The notes below the pieces were generated by a model that was not told the origin of the DNA, ran no database searches, and saw only the letters and a program-made list of their open reading frames with translations. The position numbers and the translations under genes are program-made. Of a stretch of 64,000 nt of DNA, positions 9,350 to 18,552 are shown one piece after another (within the stretch, counting starts at the first letter, position 1; each line of letters opens with the position of its first letter). The stretch spans positions 1 to 64,000 of the forward strand of contig NZ_JAFCJT010000001.1 in assembly GCF_018130785.1 (NCBI RefSeq). The letters run 5' to 3'. This stretch comes from Bradyrhizobium liaoningense. GTDB lineage: Bacteria > Pseudomonadota > Alphaproteobacteria > Rhizobiales > Xanthobacteraceae.

Positions 9350-9361
9350 GGGGGACAAACG

Positions 9362-10582
9362 GTGGTCGGTAAACTGACGCGATTCACGACGTTACGCCAG
9401 CAGGCCGGCCTGTCCTTCGACGAAGCCATTCATTTGATTGGTGTTTCCCGCAGCACCGGGTTCCGTTACCAGAACGGCAAGACTAGGCTCGAAGGCGCCG
9501 AGCTGAAGCTGTTGGAGCAGGCTGCCGCGGCCCGCGTAGCTGACACTCCCGGCTGGTTCCGTTTCATCGACCTGTTCGCCGGCATCGGCGGCCTGCGAAA
9601 GGGCTTCGAGAGCATCGGCGGCCGCTGTGTTTTCACGTCCGAGTGGGACAAGAACAGCCAGAAGACCTACGCCAACAACTTTCCCGATAATCACCCGATC
9701 GCCGGTGACATCCGCGAGTTTTCAGAGAAACCCGATCTGATCCCGGAGCATGACGTGCTGCTGGCGGGCTTCCCCTGCCAGCCCTTCTCCATTGCCGGTG
9801 TGTCGAAGAAGAACGCACTTGGAAGAAAGCACGGCTTCCTTGACGAGACGCAGGGCACTCTGTTTTTCGACACAGCTCAGATCATCAAGCATCATGAACC
9901 TTCGGCGTTCGTGCTGGAGAACGTCAAGAACCTCGAGAGCCATGACGGCGGCAAGACCTTCAAGACCATCATGAAGGTGCTGACTGATGAGCTGGGCTAT
10001 CATGTCCAGCATCGTGTCATCAGTTCGGAGCCGTGGGTGCCGCAGAAGCGGCAACGCATCTTCATCGTTGGCTTCAAGAACCCGACCACATTCAATTTCA
10101 AGGCGCTACAGTTGCCGCCGGCCGACAAGGGACCGAAGCTCGGCGACATCCTGGAGCCGGAGGTCGATCCAAAGTACACGCTGACCGCACACCTCTGGAA
10201 ATACCTGCAAGACTATAAGAAGAAGCACAACGCGGCCGGTAACGGTTTTGGCTTCAGCTTGTTCGGCCCCAACGATGTCACGCGCACGCTATCGCAGCGC
10301 TACTACAAGGACGGTTCGGAGATCCTGGTAGAGCAAAAGGGAAACCGCCCTCGCCGTCTGACCCCGCTTGAATGCGCGCGCCTGATGGGTTTCGACCGGC
10401 CGGGCAAACCATTCATTCTGAAGGACGTGTCTGACACACAGCTCTATCGGCAGTTCGGGAATGCCGTCGTCGTGCCGGTTGTTGAATTCGTGGCCAAGGC
10501 AGTGAAGCCGCATCTCGTTGAGGCCATCAAGCCTGAACAGGACGCTCAGCGAGCGTTGGACCTACGCGTCGCCAATGGCTGA
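9362..10582 (+). CDS. DNA (cytosine-5) methyltransferase, Dcm/M.EcoRII family
   Basis: 406 aa from a GTG start. Residues 10-50 form an XRE-like helix-turn-helix. The catalytic domain shows motif I FAGIGG (72-77), motif IV PCQPFS with catalytic Cys139, motif VI ENV (186-188), motif VIII QKRQR, and the C-terminal RQFGNAVVVP motif. The stretch GVSKKNALGRKHGF and the target-recognition part (TRTLSQRYYKDGSEIL) closely follow E. coli Dcm, so the target is probably CCWGG, methylated at the inner cytosine; that specificity is inferred. The gene overlaps vsr by 8 bases and leads an M-V-R operon. The N-terminal helix-turn-helix and the upstream inverted repeat point to autoregulation. Confidence 0.93.
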   Translation: MVGKLTRFTTLRQQAGLSFDEAIHLIGVSRSTGFRYQNGKTRLEGAELKLLEQAAAARVADTPGWFRFIDLFAGIGGLRKGFESIGGRCVFTSEWDKNSQKTYANNFPDNHPIAGDIREFSEKPDLIPEHDVLLAGFPCQPFSIAGVSKKNALGRKHGFLDETQGTLFFDTAQIIKHHEPSAFVLENVKNLESHDGGKTFKTIMKVLTDELGYHVQHRVISSEPWVPQKRQRIFIVGFKNPTTFNFKALQLPPADKGPKLGDILEPEVDPKYTLTAHLWKYLQDYKKKHNAAGNGFGFSLFGPNDVTRTLSQRYYKDGSEILVEQKGNRPRRLTPLECARLMGFDRPGKPFILKDVSDTQLYRQFGNAVVVPVVEFVAKAVKPHLVEAIKPEQDAQRALDLRVANG

Positions 10583-11024
10583 CGTCGTCTCTCCGGAGGT
10601 TCGCAGCCGGATGATGTCCGGCATCCGGGGAAAGAACACCAGGCCCGAGATCTTCTTGCGCAAGGGCCTCCACGCGCAGGGCTTTCGCTTCCGCATCCAT
10701 GCGCCATTGCCCGGAAAGCCCGACATGGTTTTCCCGAAGTGGAATGCCGTGCTTTTCGTTCACGGCTGCTTCTGGCACGGCCATAACTGCCATCTTTTCA
10801 AATGGCCCTCCTCTCGCCCGGAATTCTGGCGGACAAAGATTAATGGCAACGTCACGCGTGACGAAGTGAACATCACGAAGCTGCAGGAAGCAGGCTGGCG
10901 GGTCGGAGTCGTGTGGGAATGCGCCCTCAAGGGGCGCACCCGTCTTGACTCTTCGCGCGCCATCGAGAGGTGTTCGAAGTGGCTGAAGTCCAGCAGAAAA
11001 CGCTTTGAACTCACCGGGGCATAG
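10575..11024 (+). CDS. vsr: Very short patch repair endonuclease
   Basis: 149 aa. Vsr nicks beside the T of T:G mismatches left by deamination of 5-methylcytosine, starting very-short-patch repair; it normally accompanies Dcm-type methyltransferases. The family pattern is clear: RSRMMSGIRGKNTRPE at the N terminus, a PDMVFP segment with the catalytic Asp, and FVHGCFWHGHNC with zinc-binding and catalytic His/Cys residues. The ATG at 10575 is chosen because it gives the standard MADVVSPEVRSRMM start and overlaps the end of the methyltransferase gene by 8 bases, implying coupled translation. An in-frame upstream extension is possible but would lie entirely inside the methyltransferase gene. Confidence 0.93.
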   Translation: MADVVSPEVRSRMMSGIRGKNTRPEIFLRKGLHAQGFRFRIHAPLPGKPDMVFPKWNAVLFVHGCFWHGHNCHLFKWPSSRPEFWRTKINGNVTRDEVNITKLQEAGWRVGVVWECALKGRTRLDSSRAIERCSKWLKSSRKRFELTGA

Positions 11025-11025
11025 A

Positions 11026-12249
11026 ATGCAGCGAGGGCTTCTGTCCGATTACTTCGATGGAGTTGCTGTCAAACGCCTCAGCGCCGTCGAGGCCGATCCA
11101 AGGCGTTCGCACCAGCACGAATTTCAGGGCGGCCATCTCCGCAGGCTGCTCGGCGATGATGACCGGCTTAAGATCCCTGCCCGGTTCATCTGGCTCAGCG
11201 ATGAGCAGGAAGCAATCTCCGAGGACAGCGTCGTAAGCTGGTACGACGCTCGCAGGAAGCAGGCGCACAGATCCGCGGAGTACCGTCTCTACTATTATGC
11301 GAATGGCGTCACAGCATTGATGGGCGCAGGCGACACATTCTTTGTTGCGATGCGACCTGACGGGACGGCGATGATCATCGTAACGCCCAGGGACAGCACG
11401 ATCCAGAGCCAGCTCTTTTACCTGTTTGGCCTCGAAGAGCAGCCCGACTTGACCTTCAGAGTGAAGGAGATCCCGGAAGACCAGTCATCGCGGCTCGACT
11501 TTGCGGCACGGTACATTCTTGACGAGCTCGGGATCGATGCCGAGGAGCCGGAAGCAGACAAGCTCGACAGCATCCTTGAGCCGTTTGGCATCAACTTTCC
11601 CGCCACTGCTGACTTTTCAAAGCTGGCAAGGGACTCGCTGGCGGACGTGAGTGCCAACGACAACGCTGATGCCGTGCTCATGGCGTGGATCGAGCGCGAA
11701 GAACTTTTATTCAGGCGGCTGGAGCGGCTCGTCGTTGCCGACCGCCTGCGAGCCGGCTTTCTTGCTGACAAGGTTCCGGATGTGGACGGCTTTATCTCGT
11801 TTTCCCTCAGCGTTCAGAACCGGCGCAAATCGCGCGCGGGCAAGTCGCTGGAGCATCACGTCGCTGCGTTGTTCTCTGCCCGCGAGCTGAAATTCGAGCG
11901 CGGTGTTGAGACCGAGCTGCGCAACAAGCCCGATTTCCTTTTTCCCGGCAAGGCCGCGTACCACGACTCGGAATTCAAGGCCGAAAAACTGACTATGCTC
12001 GGCTCCAAGTCGACCTGCAAGGACAGGTGGCGCCAGGTGCTTTCGGAAGCCGAGCGCATTCCGCACAAGCACCTGCTCACGCTGGAGCCCGGTATCTCGG
12101 AGAACCAGACCGACGAAATGCGCGCCAAGAAGCTGCAGCTTGTGCTGCCGGCCGCCCTCCACGTCACCTACCGTGATGTCCAGAGAAGCTGGATGATGAA
12201 TGTCGAGGACTTCGTAAATCTGGTCCAGACGAGGCAGATTGCCGAGTGA
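11026..12249 (+). CDS. EcoRII-like type II restriction endonuclease
   Basis: 407 aa, starting one base after the vsr stop codon. The C-terminal catalytic domain has the EcoRII pattern: RAGKSLEHHVAALF, then NKPDFLFPG with the metal-binding Asp (about residue 304), then LGSKSTCKDRWRQVL with the catalytic Lys and Arg, and HLLTLEPG. The N-terminal 160 residues are the EcoRII effector-DNA domain (pseudobarrel), with the motifs QHEF.G, WYDAR and EYRLYYY.NGVT. In EcoRII this domain binds a second CCWGG site and relieves autoinhibition. Together with the upstream Dcm-like enzyme and Vsr this forms a complete restriction-modification unit. The N-terminal domain is duplicated as a separate gene immediately downstream on the opposite strand. 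Confidence 0.9.
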   Translation: MQRGLLSDYFDGVAVKRLSAVEADPRRSHQHEFQGGHLRRLLGDDDRLKIPARFIWLSDEQEAISEDSVVSWYDARRKQAHRSAEYRLYYYANGVTALMGAGDTFFVAMRPDGTAMIIVTPRDSTIQSQLFYLFGLEEQPDLTFRVKEIPEDQSSRLDFAARYILDELGIDAEEPEADKLDSILEPFGINFPATADFSKLARDSLADVSANDNADAVLMAWIEREELLFRRLERLVVADRLRAGFLADKVPDVDGFISFSLSVQNRRKSRAGKSLEHHVAALFSARELKFERGVETELRNKPDFLFPGKAAYHDSEFKAEKLTMLGSKSTCKDRWRQVLSEAERIPHKHLLTLEPGISENQTDEMRAKKLQLVLPAALHVTYRDVQRSWMMNVEDFVNLVQTRQIAE

Positions 12250-12270
12250 CGACCGGACGTCACATGCCCC

Positions 12271-12912
12271 TCACCATTCGCCATCTTGAGACTGAAACTG
12301 GTTACCAGATGTCGATGCCTTGCTTAGTCTCCGTTGCAGCTCCCGAACAGCGGATCGTATCTCCGGCCGCTCCTCCTCAAGTGCTGCGTGACTCTCAGCT
12401 TCCCAGGCCGAGGGCAACTCGGAAAGACCGATTTGCAATCCTTCACTCAGTCGCTCTTTATCCGTGCGCTTGAGATCCAGAGCCGCAAACGCAGCACCCG
12501 GCTTGATTTCGATACCGAACAGCCATGCAATGCGACTGGCAGCTGCTCCGGTAGACGGAGCCGTCAACAAGAATGTCGAACCATCGAACTTGCGACCGAT
12601 GAGCAGCGAATCTCCTGCAGACGCCTTTTGCGTGACGGAGTTATCGTAGTAGTAGAGCCGATACTCAGTCCGGGTCGGGTGTCGGGCTCTCGCGTCGTAC
12701 CAGGTCAACATTCCTGATGCAGACGTCAACTCGCCCGCGCTGGACATTCGATGAAAGTCCGTTTGAAGACGCTGTGGCTGTTGCCGTCCGAACAAATCAA
12801 TCAAGGGCTTCGAGCCATTAAACTCATGTTGATTTGATCGTTTGGCGTCGACCTCCACCGGGGCCAGCTGCTTTACCACTACACCGCGAAATAGCTTCGA
12901 AAGAATGCCCAT
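12271..12912 (-). CDS. Stand-alone EcoRII N-terminal-domain-like protein
   Basis: 213 aa from the ATG at 12912. Its first 150 residues align without ambiguity to the N-terminal domain of the neighbouring EcoRII-like endonuclease: FRGVVVKQL against FDGVAVKRL, SNQHEFNG against SHQHEFQG, WYDAR, EYRLYYYDNSVT, AGDS, LFGIE..P. The nuclease domain is absent; the rest is a charged helical tail. In EcoRII this fold binds the recognition site without cutting. The gene is last in the operon led by the ankyrin-sigma protein and starts 14 bases after the AIPR stop. I infer a DNA-reader subunit that brings the GHKL/Z1/AIPR complex to the same sequence that the adjacent methyltransferase modifies. A solo anti-restriction competitor is an alternative. 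Confidence 0.8.
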   Translation of the reverse strand: MGILSKLFRGVVVKQLAPVEVDAKRSNQHEFNGSKPLIDLFGRQQPQRLQTDFHRMSSAGELTSASGMLTWYDARARHPTRTEYRLYYYDNSVTQKASAGDSLLIGRKFDGSTFLLTAPSTGAAASRIAWLFGIEIKPGAAFAALDLKRTDKERLSEGLQIGLSELPSAWEAESHAALEEERPEIRSAVRELQRRLSKASTSGNQFQSQDGEW

Positions 12913-12926
12913 ATCGATCGCCGTGT

Positions 12927-14708
12927 CTATCGAGACAACTCCGGAATGCCGGCTGGTATCGGTGGAAACGTGCCTGATTGAACCCTCGCCCAGCACTCCT
13001 CCTTCTTGGCCCATTCTGAGATCTGGGCGCCGGCCGCAGTTTGTCGCAGGACCTCATCCATTCTGGATGCGAGTACCTTTGCAAAAGCGGACAACTGAGG
13101 CGAAATTGACTGACGCTGCCAAATCGACTCCAGCGATATTTTATCCCGGACTTGCTCGGCAAGCCAGGAAACCGTGTACGCAGTGATGTTCGCCTGCGCC
13201 TGATTGAAGTCGCCTGCGAGGACGATCTTGTGCACTGCCTTGAAGATTATAGCTTGAGCGATCAGCTGCTTGTAACCGGCAACATCGAGCGATACCGACG
13301 CGGCGGCACTTTCAGGGTCCGACATAAACCGATCGAAATTCTTCTGGCTCCCCAGCGAAACAATATGTGGGTTGCCTGACCAGGCCTGGATGTACTTTGC
13401 CAGATCTGTCTTGCCAAACTTTCTGGACGAGGGAAGCATCTCCCTGATCTTTTTGAGCTTCGCTGGCGTAGTGCCTTCCCGTGCAAGCATGACATTGTAG
13501 CTACCCGACGCACGCTCGTAAAACCACCTACCAACACCATCGGGGCAGTAGGTCGCTAGGGCCAGCTTCTCGAGCTCGATGTGGAAGGGCTTGTTCGCAG
13601 AAAGGTCCGACACCTTCACCGCGTTCTGGCTGTTAGCGTATTTTGAGATATCGCCAATCAGAATGTCTTCCGATTCCGGATCATGACGATGAAGAATAAT
13701 AACCTTTGCTGGCACTCTGACGCGTCCGAGATCGACTTCGGGGTGCTTGCGTTTGGTAAAGTAAATAGACGCGGTAGTTTGACCGCCATTAACAATTTGC
13801 ATTCCTTTCAGCCACGACAGCCCGGTAGAACCGTCAGATGTGCGTGAGAAGCTTGCTTCATCAGCGATCAGAACGATTCCATTGTTGTAAGCCATGAAGC
13901 GCTCTGGCGCATCGCGCAATGTATCCCGGATACCCTTGTTCACTTTTCCAGTCTGGCTCAAAAACGACCGCACGTTGGCCTCCAGAAGGCGCGCCCCGTA
14001 CCGATCATACAATAGACGGAGAGCGTTGCCCGGCATCGCCGTCAGCGCATAGTCGTAGTCCTCGTCTTCGCCAGGGACATACACGCACGGTATGGCAGAT
14101 CCACATATTTCCTCGAAGTTCACCACCAGTTCATCACGCGGCTTGCCCTCGGACCAATGTCGGTAGAGGCGCTCTATGTCCATCGCCTCAAGTCGCACCG
14201 ACCGGCCCGCGACTTCCTTCGATTTGAAGGACTTCGTCTTGGCCTGACGGTCAGTGATGACGTAGACCCGGATTTGCTCCAGTTCGGCGTAGCAATCCCT
14301 GATCGTCAGACAGAGCTCATATGCATCATCCGAGGGATCAATGGCGTTCGCCAGCGTTCCATCTGCAGCCTTGCCCAAAAATCTCAGGCACTGCTCTGCA
14401 GCTTTAACGACTTCGCTGTCTGGAATGCTCTCTACGGTGTCCGTTCCGGCATAGAGCGTAACAAACAGATCAAGCTGGTCGGCATCATCCGAAACAGCGT
14501 AGCCGTTCAGCTTCAGCATCGCTCCACTGATTTTACGCTCGATATGAAGCGGCCGCGTATCGAACGTCATGCCGCACTCCGACAGGTGCTGCATAACCAC
14601 ATCTGTGAAGGCCGCCTCTGCTTTTAGGTACCCTCCTTCTGCCATCCGTTCGCTCACGAGCTTACGAACGTCGCCTTGTGTCTGTACGAGAAACTCTTCA
14701 AGGGTCAT
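12927..14708 (-). CDS. AIPR family (abortive infection phage resistance) protein
   Basis: 593 aa. The central region carries the AIPR signature: EANVRSFLSQTGKVNKGIRDTL, FMAYNNGIVLIAD, and MQIVNGGQTTASIYFTKR, followed by an ISKYANSQNAVKVSDL segment. AIPR proteins were first found in lactococcal abortive infection systems and are a named component of Mza-type loci; their biochemical activity remains unclear. The N-terminal 200 residues look like a separate alpha/beta domain. The start overlaps the upstream DUF4420 gene by 4 bases (ATGA type), and the EcoRII-N-like gene follows 14 bases after the stop, so this protein is made within one operon. Confidence 0.9.
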   Translation of the reverse strand: MTLEEFLVQTQGDVRKLVSERMAEGGYLKAEAAFTDVVMQHLSECGMTFDTRPLHIERKISGAMLKLNGYAVSDDADQLDLFVTLYAGTDTVESIPDSEVVKAAEQCLRFLGKAADGTLANAIDPSDDAYELCLTIRDCYAELEQIRVYVITDRQAKTKSFKSKEVAGRSVRLEAMDIERLYRHWSEGKPRDELVVNFEEICGSAIPCVYVPGEDEDYDYALTAMPGNALRLLYDRYGARLLEANVRSFLSQTGKVNKGIRDTLRDAPERFMAYNNGIVLIADEASFSRTSDGSTGLSWLKGMQIVNGGQTTASIYFTKRKHPEVDLGRVRVPAKVIILHRHDPESEDILIGDISKYANSQNAVKVSDLSANKPFHIELEKLALATYCPDGVGRWFYERASGSYNVMLAREGTTPAKLKKIREMLPSSRKFGKTDLAKYIQAWSGNPHIVSLGSQKNFDRFMSDPESAAASVSLDVAGYKQLIAQAIIFKAVHKIVLAGDFNQAQANITAYTVSWLAEQVRDKISLESIWQRQSISPQLSAFAKVLASRMDEVLRQTAAGAQISEWAKKEECWARVQSGTFPPIPAGIPELSR

Positions 14709-15721
14709 GGCTGACTCACTCCAAAGCGTGCGAGCGCCTCCGCATGCGAGACCGTCGCTCCGTTCACAAGTTCAAGATCGATCTCATAGGTTGCCGATCT
14801 TATGGCGGGTGGTACCGAACTGCGAACAAGGCATGGAAATGCGTTATCGACTTCCAGAATACGCATTTCGATGAGCGCCAGCCGCCGAGTGTACAGTGCT
14901 TCAGCCTGCGGCTCGTAGCCTGCCAACAGCAGAGCGCGGTCGAGCGACGTCAATATGGAAGGCAAATGCGCGACTTTATCTCGCAGATCGACGACCAGTT
15001 CCGGAAGTGTCTCCCCGGACTGCTGCTCACACAGGCGCATCGCCGCGAGCAAGATAGCGCGACCGGCCAGACTATCGAGCTGTTCAAGGGAGCTTATCTG
15101 GGAGGGAAAGCCATTTGCGGAAGTCGTCGACTTGACCTCAATTCCTACCGTATCGGTCTGGAAGTCCTGAAGCCCTCCGCGCGGGCCTACCCACGCCTGA
15201 ACCAGCAGGTTGGCAACTGCTCCAGCAGCCAGCGACGAGCGAAGGAATGACAGCTCGCCAAAGAGGCCAATCTCCTCCTCCAGCGAGAGCCGGTCAGACT
15301 TGGGCCTGCGCATAAAATCTTGCCACGCGCGGATTCTGGCCAACATGAGAGAGAGCAACCAGGCTTCCGACTGCGGGGTCGATCCTGAAACAGCGGCGAC
15401 CACGTCAGCCGCCATCTGCACGAACAAGGCAAGACTGCCTTCACGAACGAGACAGATTCCAGTTTTGAAGCCCGGCACGGGCGACTCTTTAGTGACCTCA
15501 ACCCGAAATCCGAAGCCCTCCGGCAACTGAGCTTTGGGGGGCGCCGTTTCAACGTCAAAGCCGACCAGCAGAACTTCGCTGGCCTCCGGGAATTTAACGC
15601 CCCCCCGGAACCGGGGTCCGGAATGACCCAACGCGACCGAAAGTATCCCGTGTTCCGGCTTCTGCCCAGCAAGCGCATTCCAGGCCGCCTCCAGCTCTTC
15701 CGTGTCAGTCAGCACCGCCAT
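14705..15721 (-). CDS. PD-(D/E)XK motif protein (DUF4420)
   Basis: 338 aa. A nuclease-like core is visible: Glu156 in the FGELSFL helix, Asp186 in GGLQDF, and Glu195-Val-Lys197 in GIEVKSTTS, i.e. the D...ExK arrangement of the restriction endonuclease fold. The family (DUF4420) is known from loci with Z1 and AIPR proteins and is the probable nuclease of this system. It overlaps the Z1 gene upstream by 17 bases and the AIPR gene downstream by 4 bases, so stoichiometric co-translation is likely. Confidence 0.87.
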   Translation of the reverse strand: MAVLTDTEELEAAWNALAGQKPEHGILSVALGHSGPRFRGGVKFPEASEVLLVGFDVETAPPKAQLPEGFGFRVEVTKESPVPGFKTGICLVREGSLALFVQMAADVVAAVSGSTPQSEAWLLSLMLARIRAWQDFMRRPKSDRLSLEEEIGLFGELSFLRSSLAAGAVANLLVQAWVGPRGGLQDFQTDTVGIEVKSTTSANGFPSQISSLEQLDSLAGRAILLAAMRLCEQQSGETLPELVVDLRDKVAHLPSILTSLDRALLLAGYEPQAEALYTRRLALIEMRILEVDNAFPCLVRSSVPPAIRSATYEIDLELVNGATVSHAEALARFGVSQP

Positions 15722-18539
15722 ACTCCTGCATCCAGGCGACGTTGTTCACCTTGTACTCAACCTTCGTGCCAGACTCGCTTGCCGGAAAGCTGATGCCGAA
15801 CCCAACGACGGGAGGCAGCCCGGCCAGACGGGCGTCATCGGCTTGAGCGGGGTCAAGCAAATAGAGAAGAAGGAGGCCGCGTTCCGGATGACCGTCTTGC
15901 CCGTTGATGCCCTCACCTCGTACCCGCCTGATTGCGGGGCCCGATGGCTCCGACGGTGCCTCTGTCGACTTCGAGCGGGCCGGGTCAGGCTTCCAGCTCG
16001 CTTGCGTGGCCGACAGCGCCGCATTCCACTCAGCGGCATTCAGATCGAGACCCTCATCGCGTGGCGAGAGCAATCGACCAATTGAATAACGCCCCTCAGC
16101 CCCTTCTGAAGCACGCTTTAGCATGGATACACTCAAACCATCAGAAAGGCTGCAAGACTCACCGCGACCGCCTCCGATAACAGCGACGGTCCACTTCGTA
16201 AGCTCTCCCACCGCATTCATCTTGCCGATGAACTCCGCCAGAAGGATGCTATTGACCTTGTAGGCGACCGGGTGCGTCTTATAGCCATTCAAAAACGCAA
16301 TGACATCACTTCCAGCGACCCCTTCCCACAACCTACCCTGCCAACGTTGCGTCGTTTCTCCTCTATTGCGCTCGGGATCATCTTCTCCGTCTCCAAGACG
16401 CGAAACGAATTGTCTGGCCGCGTCCAGATTGCGGGCCAATATCGCAGGATCGGTGAACAGAGTGACTGTTTCGGAAACCTGACCGCTGAACGACAGCATC
16501 AGGCTCTTGGCCGCCCTCATTTTCAACCGCGAAGTCACGAGCAAGACCGGATGCGACTGCACCTTCAACCCGTATTCCCTTGGGGTTGCGCCTGAAGCCG
16601 CCATAATATCGAATTCTTCCCGCAGCTCCTCCGCGGCGTCTGCAATGTGGCCAAACCAGTCTGCGAGCTCAGCCGTGGTGTAGAGCCGACAAAGATCGAT
16701 GTAGCCCGGCCGATAACCGAACCAGCGCCCCATCTGCATCAATGTGTCGTACATTTTGGATGTGCGCAGGAAGTAGCTGACACACAGGCCTTCGAGTGTC
16801 AGACCTCGCGATAATTTATCTCCGCCGACCGCGATGACCTTCAGACCAGGTCCGGTCTGGTCGGCATAGTCCAGAGCATCCTTTGCGGTACCGTTGATCA
16901 TCCGCACATCGACATCTGCCACTATCAAGCGAACTGATTCAAGAACATCCGACCATGCAGGCGGGTCCATCTGATCAACGAAAGACGGAAAATTGCGCCT
17001 TGCACTTTCGATTGTTGGCAGGAAGTCACTGTTCCATAGATGCTCAAGTCGCGCTTCGGCATCTTCGTGACCGATGCGACGCACCAGCCGCTGCCGCAGC
17101 GACAGCACGTGCTCTTCGACACGTTGATGGACAATCTTCTGAACGGACGTGAATCGTGTGACATGCACGAGCATCGAGCAATGGGCAGCTCCCTGACCGC
17201 GCAGCTTTCTGACAGCGCAGGAAATCAGGAACGACTCTATCGCACGCTCGAGCGATTCCGGGATTCCCGTGTCCCTCTCGGAGACTGGAACGTACCCGTT
17301 TTTGTGCGTATGTGGCATCCAGCCACCCTTGCCATCTTCGCTGACGTGATCCTTGATTTCACGGTACAGGGGAAGCCCAAGAGTCCGACCTGCATCCGAT
17401 CGCAATCCAAAAATCTGGGCTGGGCCAACGTAGGTCGAGGGAGCGGCCAGGTTTGCAATAAAGGCCGACGGAAACAGGTCGGGCCCCTCCTCTGCAGTTT
17501 GTCCCCGTTCGTGAATGAAGATGTTCGCGAACGGTGTTGCCGTATAGCCCACATAGGCAGATCGGACGAACGTGTTGAGAATCTTGCGCGTCAGACTATT
17601 GATGGCCGTGGGCTCGTGCTCTTCATCCGGCAGGCCATTCTCGTCGAAGATTTGCTCTCCGGTATCCACCGACGCGTGGTCGGCCTCGTCATCGATGAGC
17701 AGCAGCGGCAGCCGTCTCACAACCTTGCGCCCGTTTGCGTCCTGATTGTCGGCGACGTGATGCCGGATCCAGGCCAGCAGCCTCGTCAGGATCGTTTTGT
17801 TTTTCTTGACCACAAAGAGCCACGGCCGCTGCTCTGGCGTTATGCCCAGCGTGTTCGCGCGTGCGGTGTTAAAATCGCCATTGTTCGTCCTGTTGGTAAC
17901 GTAGTTCGGCCGAATTGCTGGGTCACGATCGATCAATCCAACGCCAATTTCGCGAATGTCGTCTGCAATCGGCCGGGTCTCGTAGCCCAAAAACCCCTCA
18001 TCCAGCCGCATCTGGGTCTGCGATCGCAGATTGTTGTGAAGCCCGGCGAGGACGATGATGATCTTGTAGCCAGCGTCCGCCGCCTTGCAAACAAGCCCGG
18101 TGTAGTTTCCCGTTTTACCGGACTGAACGTGACCAACTACAAGGCCCCGCCGATCCCACGGACCTTCTCGTAGTGGATCCTCGAGCATTCCGAGTATCGT
18201 GTCGGTAGATCGATCGAGTGCATCGACGGCCAGAACCGACATTCGCGATTCAAGATATTCACGATAGCGCTGCCAGTAGCGCCAGTCTGTCTTGCGCGCG
18301 GCCTCAAGCCACGGCTTGTGACCGTCGTCATTGTGGATCGTTGAGTCCGTTCCCACCCACAGACTGAATCGCCTCACAAGTTCCGCAATGGCTGCCTCGC
18401 GATCAAACCCGTTCTGCCAGCTTGGCTGGAACGCGAGCACCTGATCAATCTTCGCGTTGATAAGCGCCGGACTGACGGTATTACGCTCCTCGTTGAGCAA
18501 TAATTCCTGGGCAAACTTGATAACACTCTGGTTGCTCAC
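15705..18539 (-). CDS. Z1 domain helicase-like ATPase
   Basis: 944 aa. The Z1 domain is recognised by a P-loop GHVQSGKTG (136-144) followed by IVLAGLHNNLRSQTQ, a DEAD-box-like IDDEADHAS (282-290), and later the GGDKLSRGLTLEGL segment with helicase motif V/VI character. Z1 proteins are superfamily II-related ATPases tied to restriction-like systems containing MORC/MutL-type ATPases. The gene follows the GHKL ATPase gene by 13 bases and overlaps the DUF4420 gene by 17 bases. Likely task: ATP-driven translocation or remodelling on DNA for the system's nuclease. Family assignment is firm, mechanism inferred. Confidence 0.92.
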   Translation of the reverse strand: MSNQSVIKFAQELLLNEERNTVSPALINAKIDQVLAFQPSWQNGFDREAAIAELVRRFSLWVGTDSTIHNDDGHKPWLEAARKTDWRYWQRYREYLESRMSVLAVDALDRSTDTILGMLEDPLREGPWDRRGLVVGHVQSGKTGNYTGLVCKAADAGYKIIIVLAGLHNNLRSQTQMRLDEGFLGYETRPIADDIREIGVGLIDRDPAIRPNYVTNRTNNGDFNTARANTLGITPEQRPWLFVVKKNKTILTRLLAWIRHHVADNQDANGRKVVRRLPLLLIDDEADHASVDTGEQIFDENGLPDEEHEPTAINSLTRKILNTFVRSAYVGYTATPFANIFIHERGQTAEEGPDLFPSAFIANLAAPSTYVGPAQIFGLRSDAGRTLGLPLYREIKDHVSEDGKGGWMPHTHKNGYVPVSERDTGIPESLERAIESFLISCAVRKLRGQGAAHCSMLVHVTRFTSVQKIVHQRVEEHVLSLRQRLVRRIGHEDAEARLEHLWNSDFLPTIESARRNFPSFVDQMDPPAWSDVLESVRLIVADVDVRMINGTAKDALDYADQTGPGLKVIAVGGDKLSRGLTLEGLCVSYFLRTSKMYDTLMQMGRWFGYRPGYIDLCRLYTTAELADWFGHIADAAEELREEFDIMAASGATPREYGLKVQSHPVLLVTSRLKMRAAKSLMLSFSGQVSETVTLFTDPAILARNLDAARQFVSRLGDGEDDPERNRGETTQRWQGRLWEGVAGSDVIAFLNGYKTHPVAYKVNSILLAEFIGKMNAVGELTKWTVAVIGGGRGESCSLSDGLSVSMLKRASEGAEGRYSIGRLLSPRDEGLDLNAAEWNAALSATQASWKPDPARSKSTEAPSEPSGPAIRRVRGEGINGQDGHPERGLLLLYLLDPAQADDARLAGLPPVVGFGISFPASESGTKVEYKVNNVAWMQEYGGAD

Positions 18540-18552
18540 GAGATCGATTCCT

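Larger units (their letters stand above)
8968..9361. promoter_or_regulatory. Divergent control region between DUF2130 and methyltransferase genes
   Basis: A 394-base region with no convincing gene. It contains two LexA-type boxes about 220 bases apart (9059-9073 and 9278-9292), each nearer one of the two divergent genes, and an inverted repeat (9311-9349) just before the methyltransferase start. A CGGGGG...CCCCCG hairpin (9110-9138) followed by GTTTT lies between the boxes and could be a weak terminator, leaving the possibility that a gene was lost here. Confidence 0.6.

Noticed and set aside
17040..18173. 377-aa frame antisense to the Z1 gene
   Set aside because: No motif, and the Z1 frame on the other strand has all conserved blocks.
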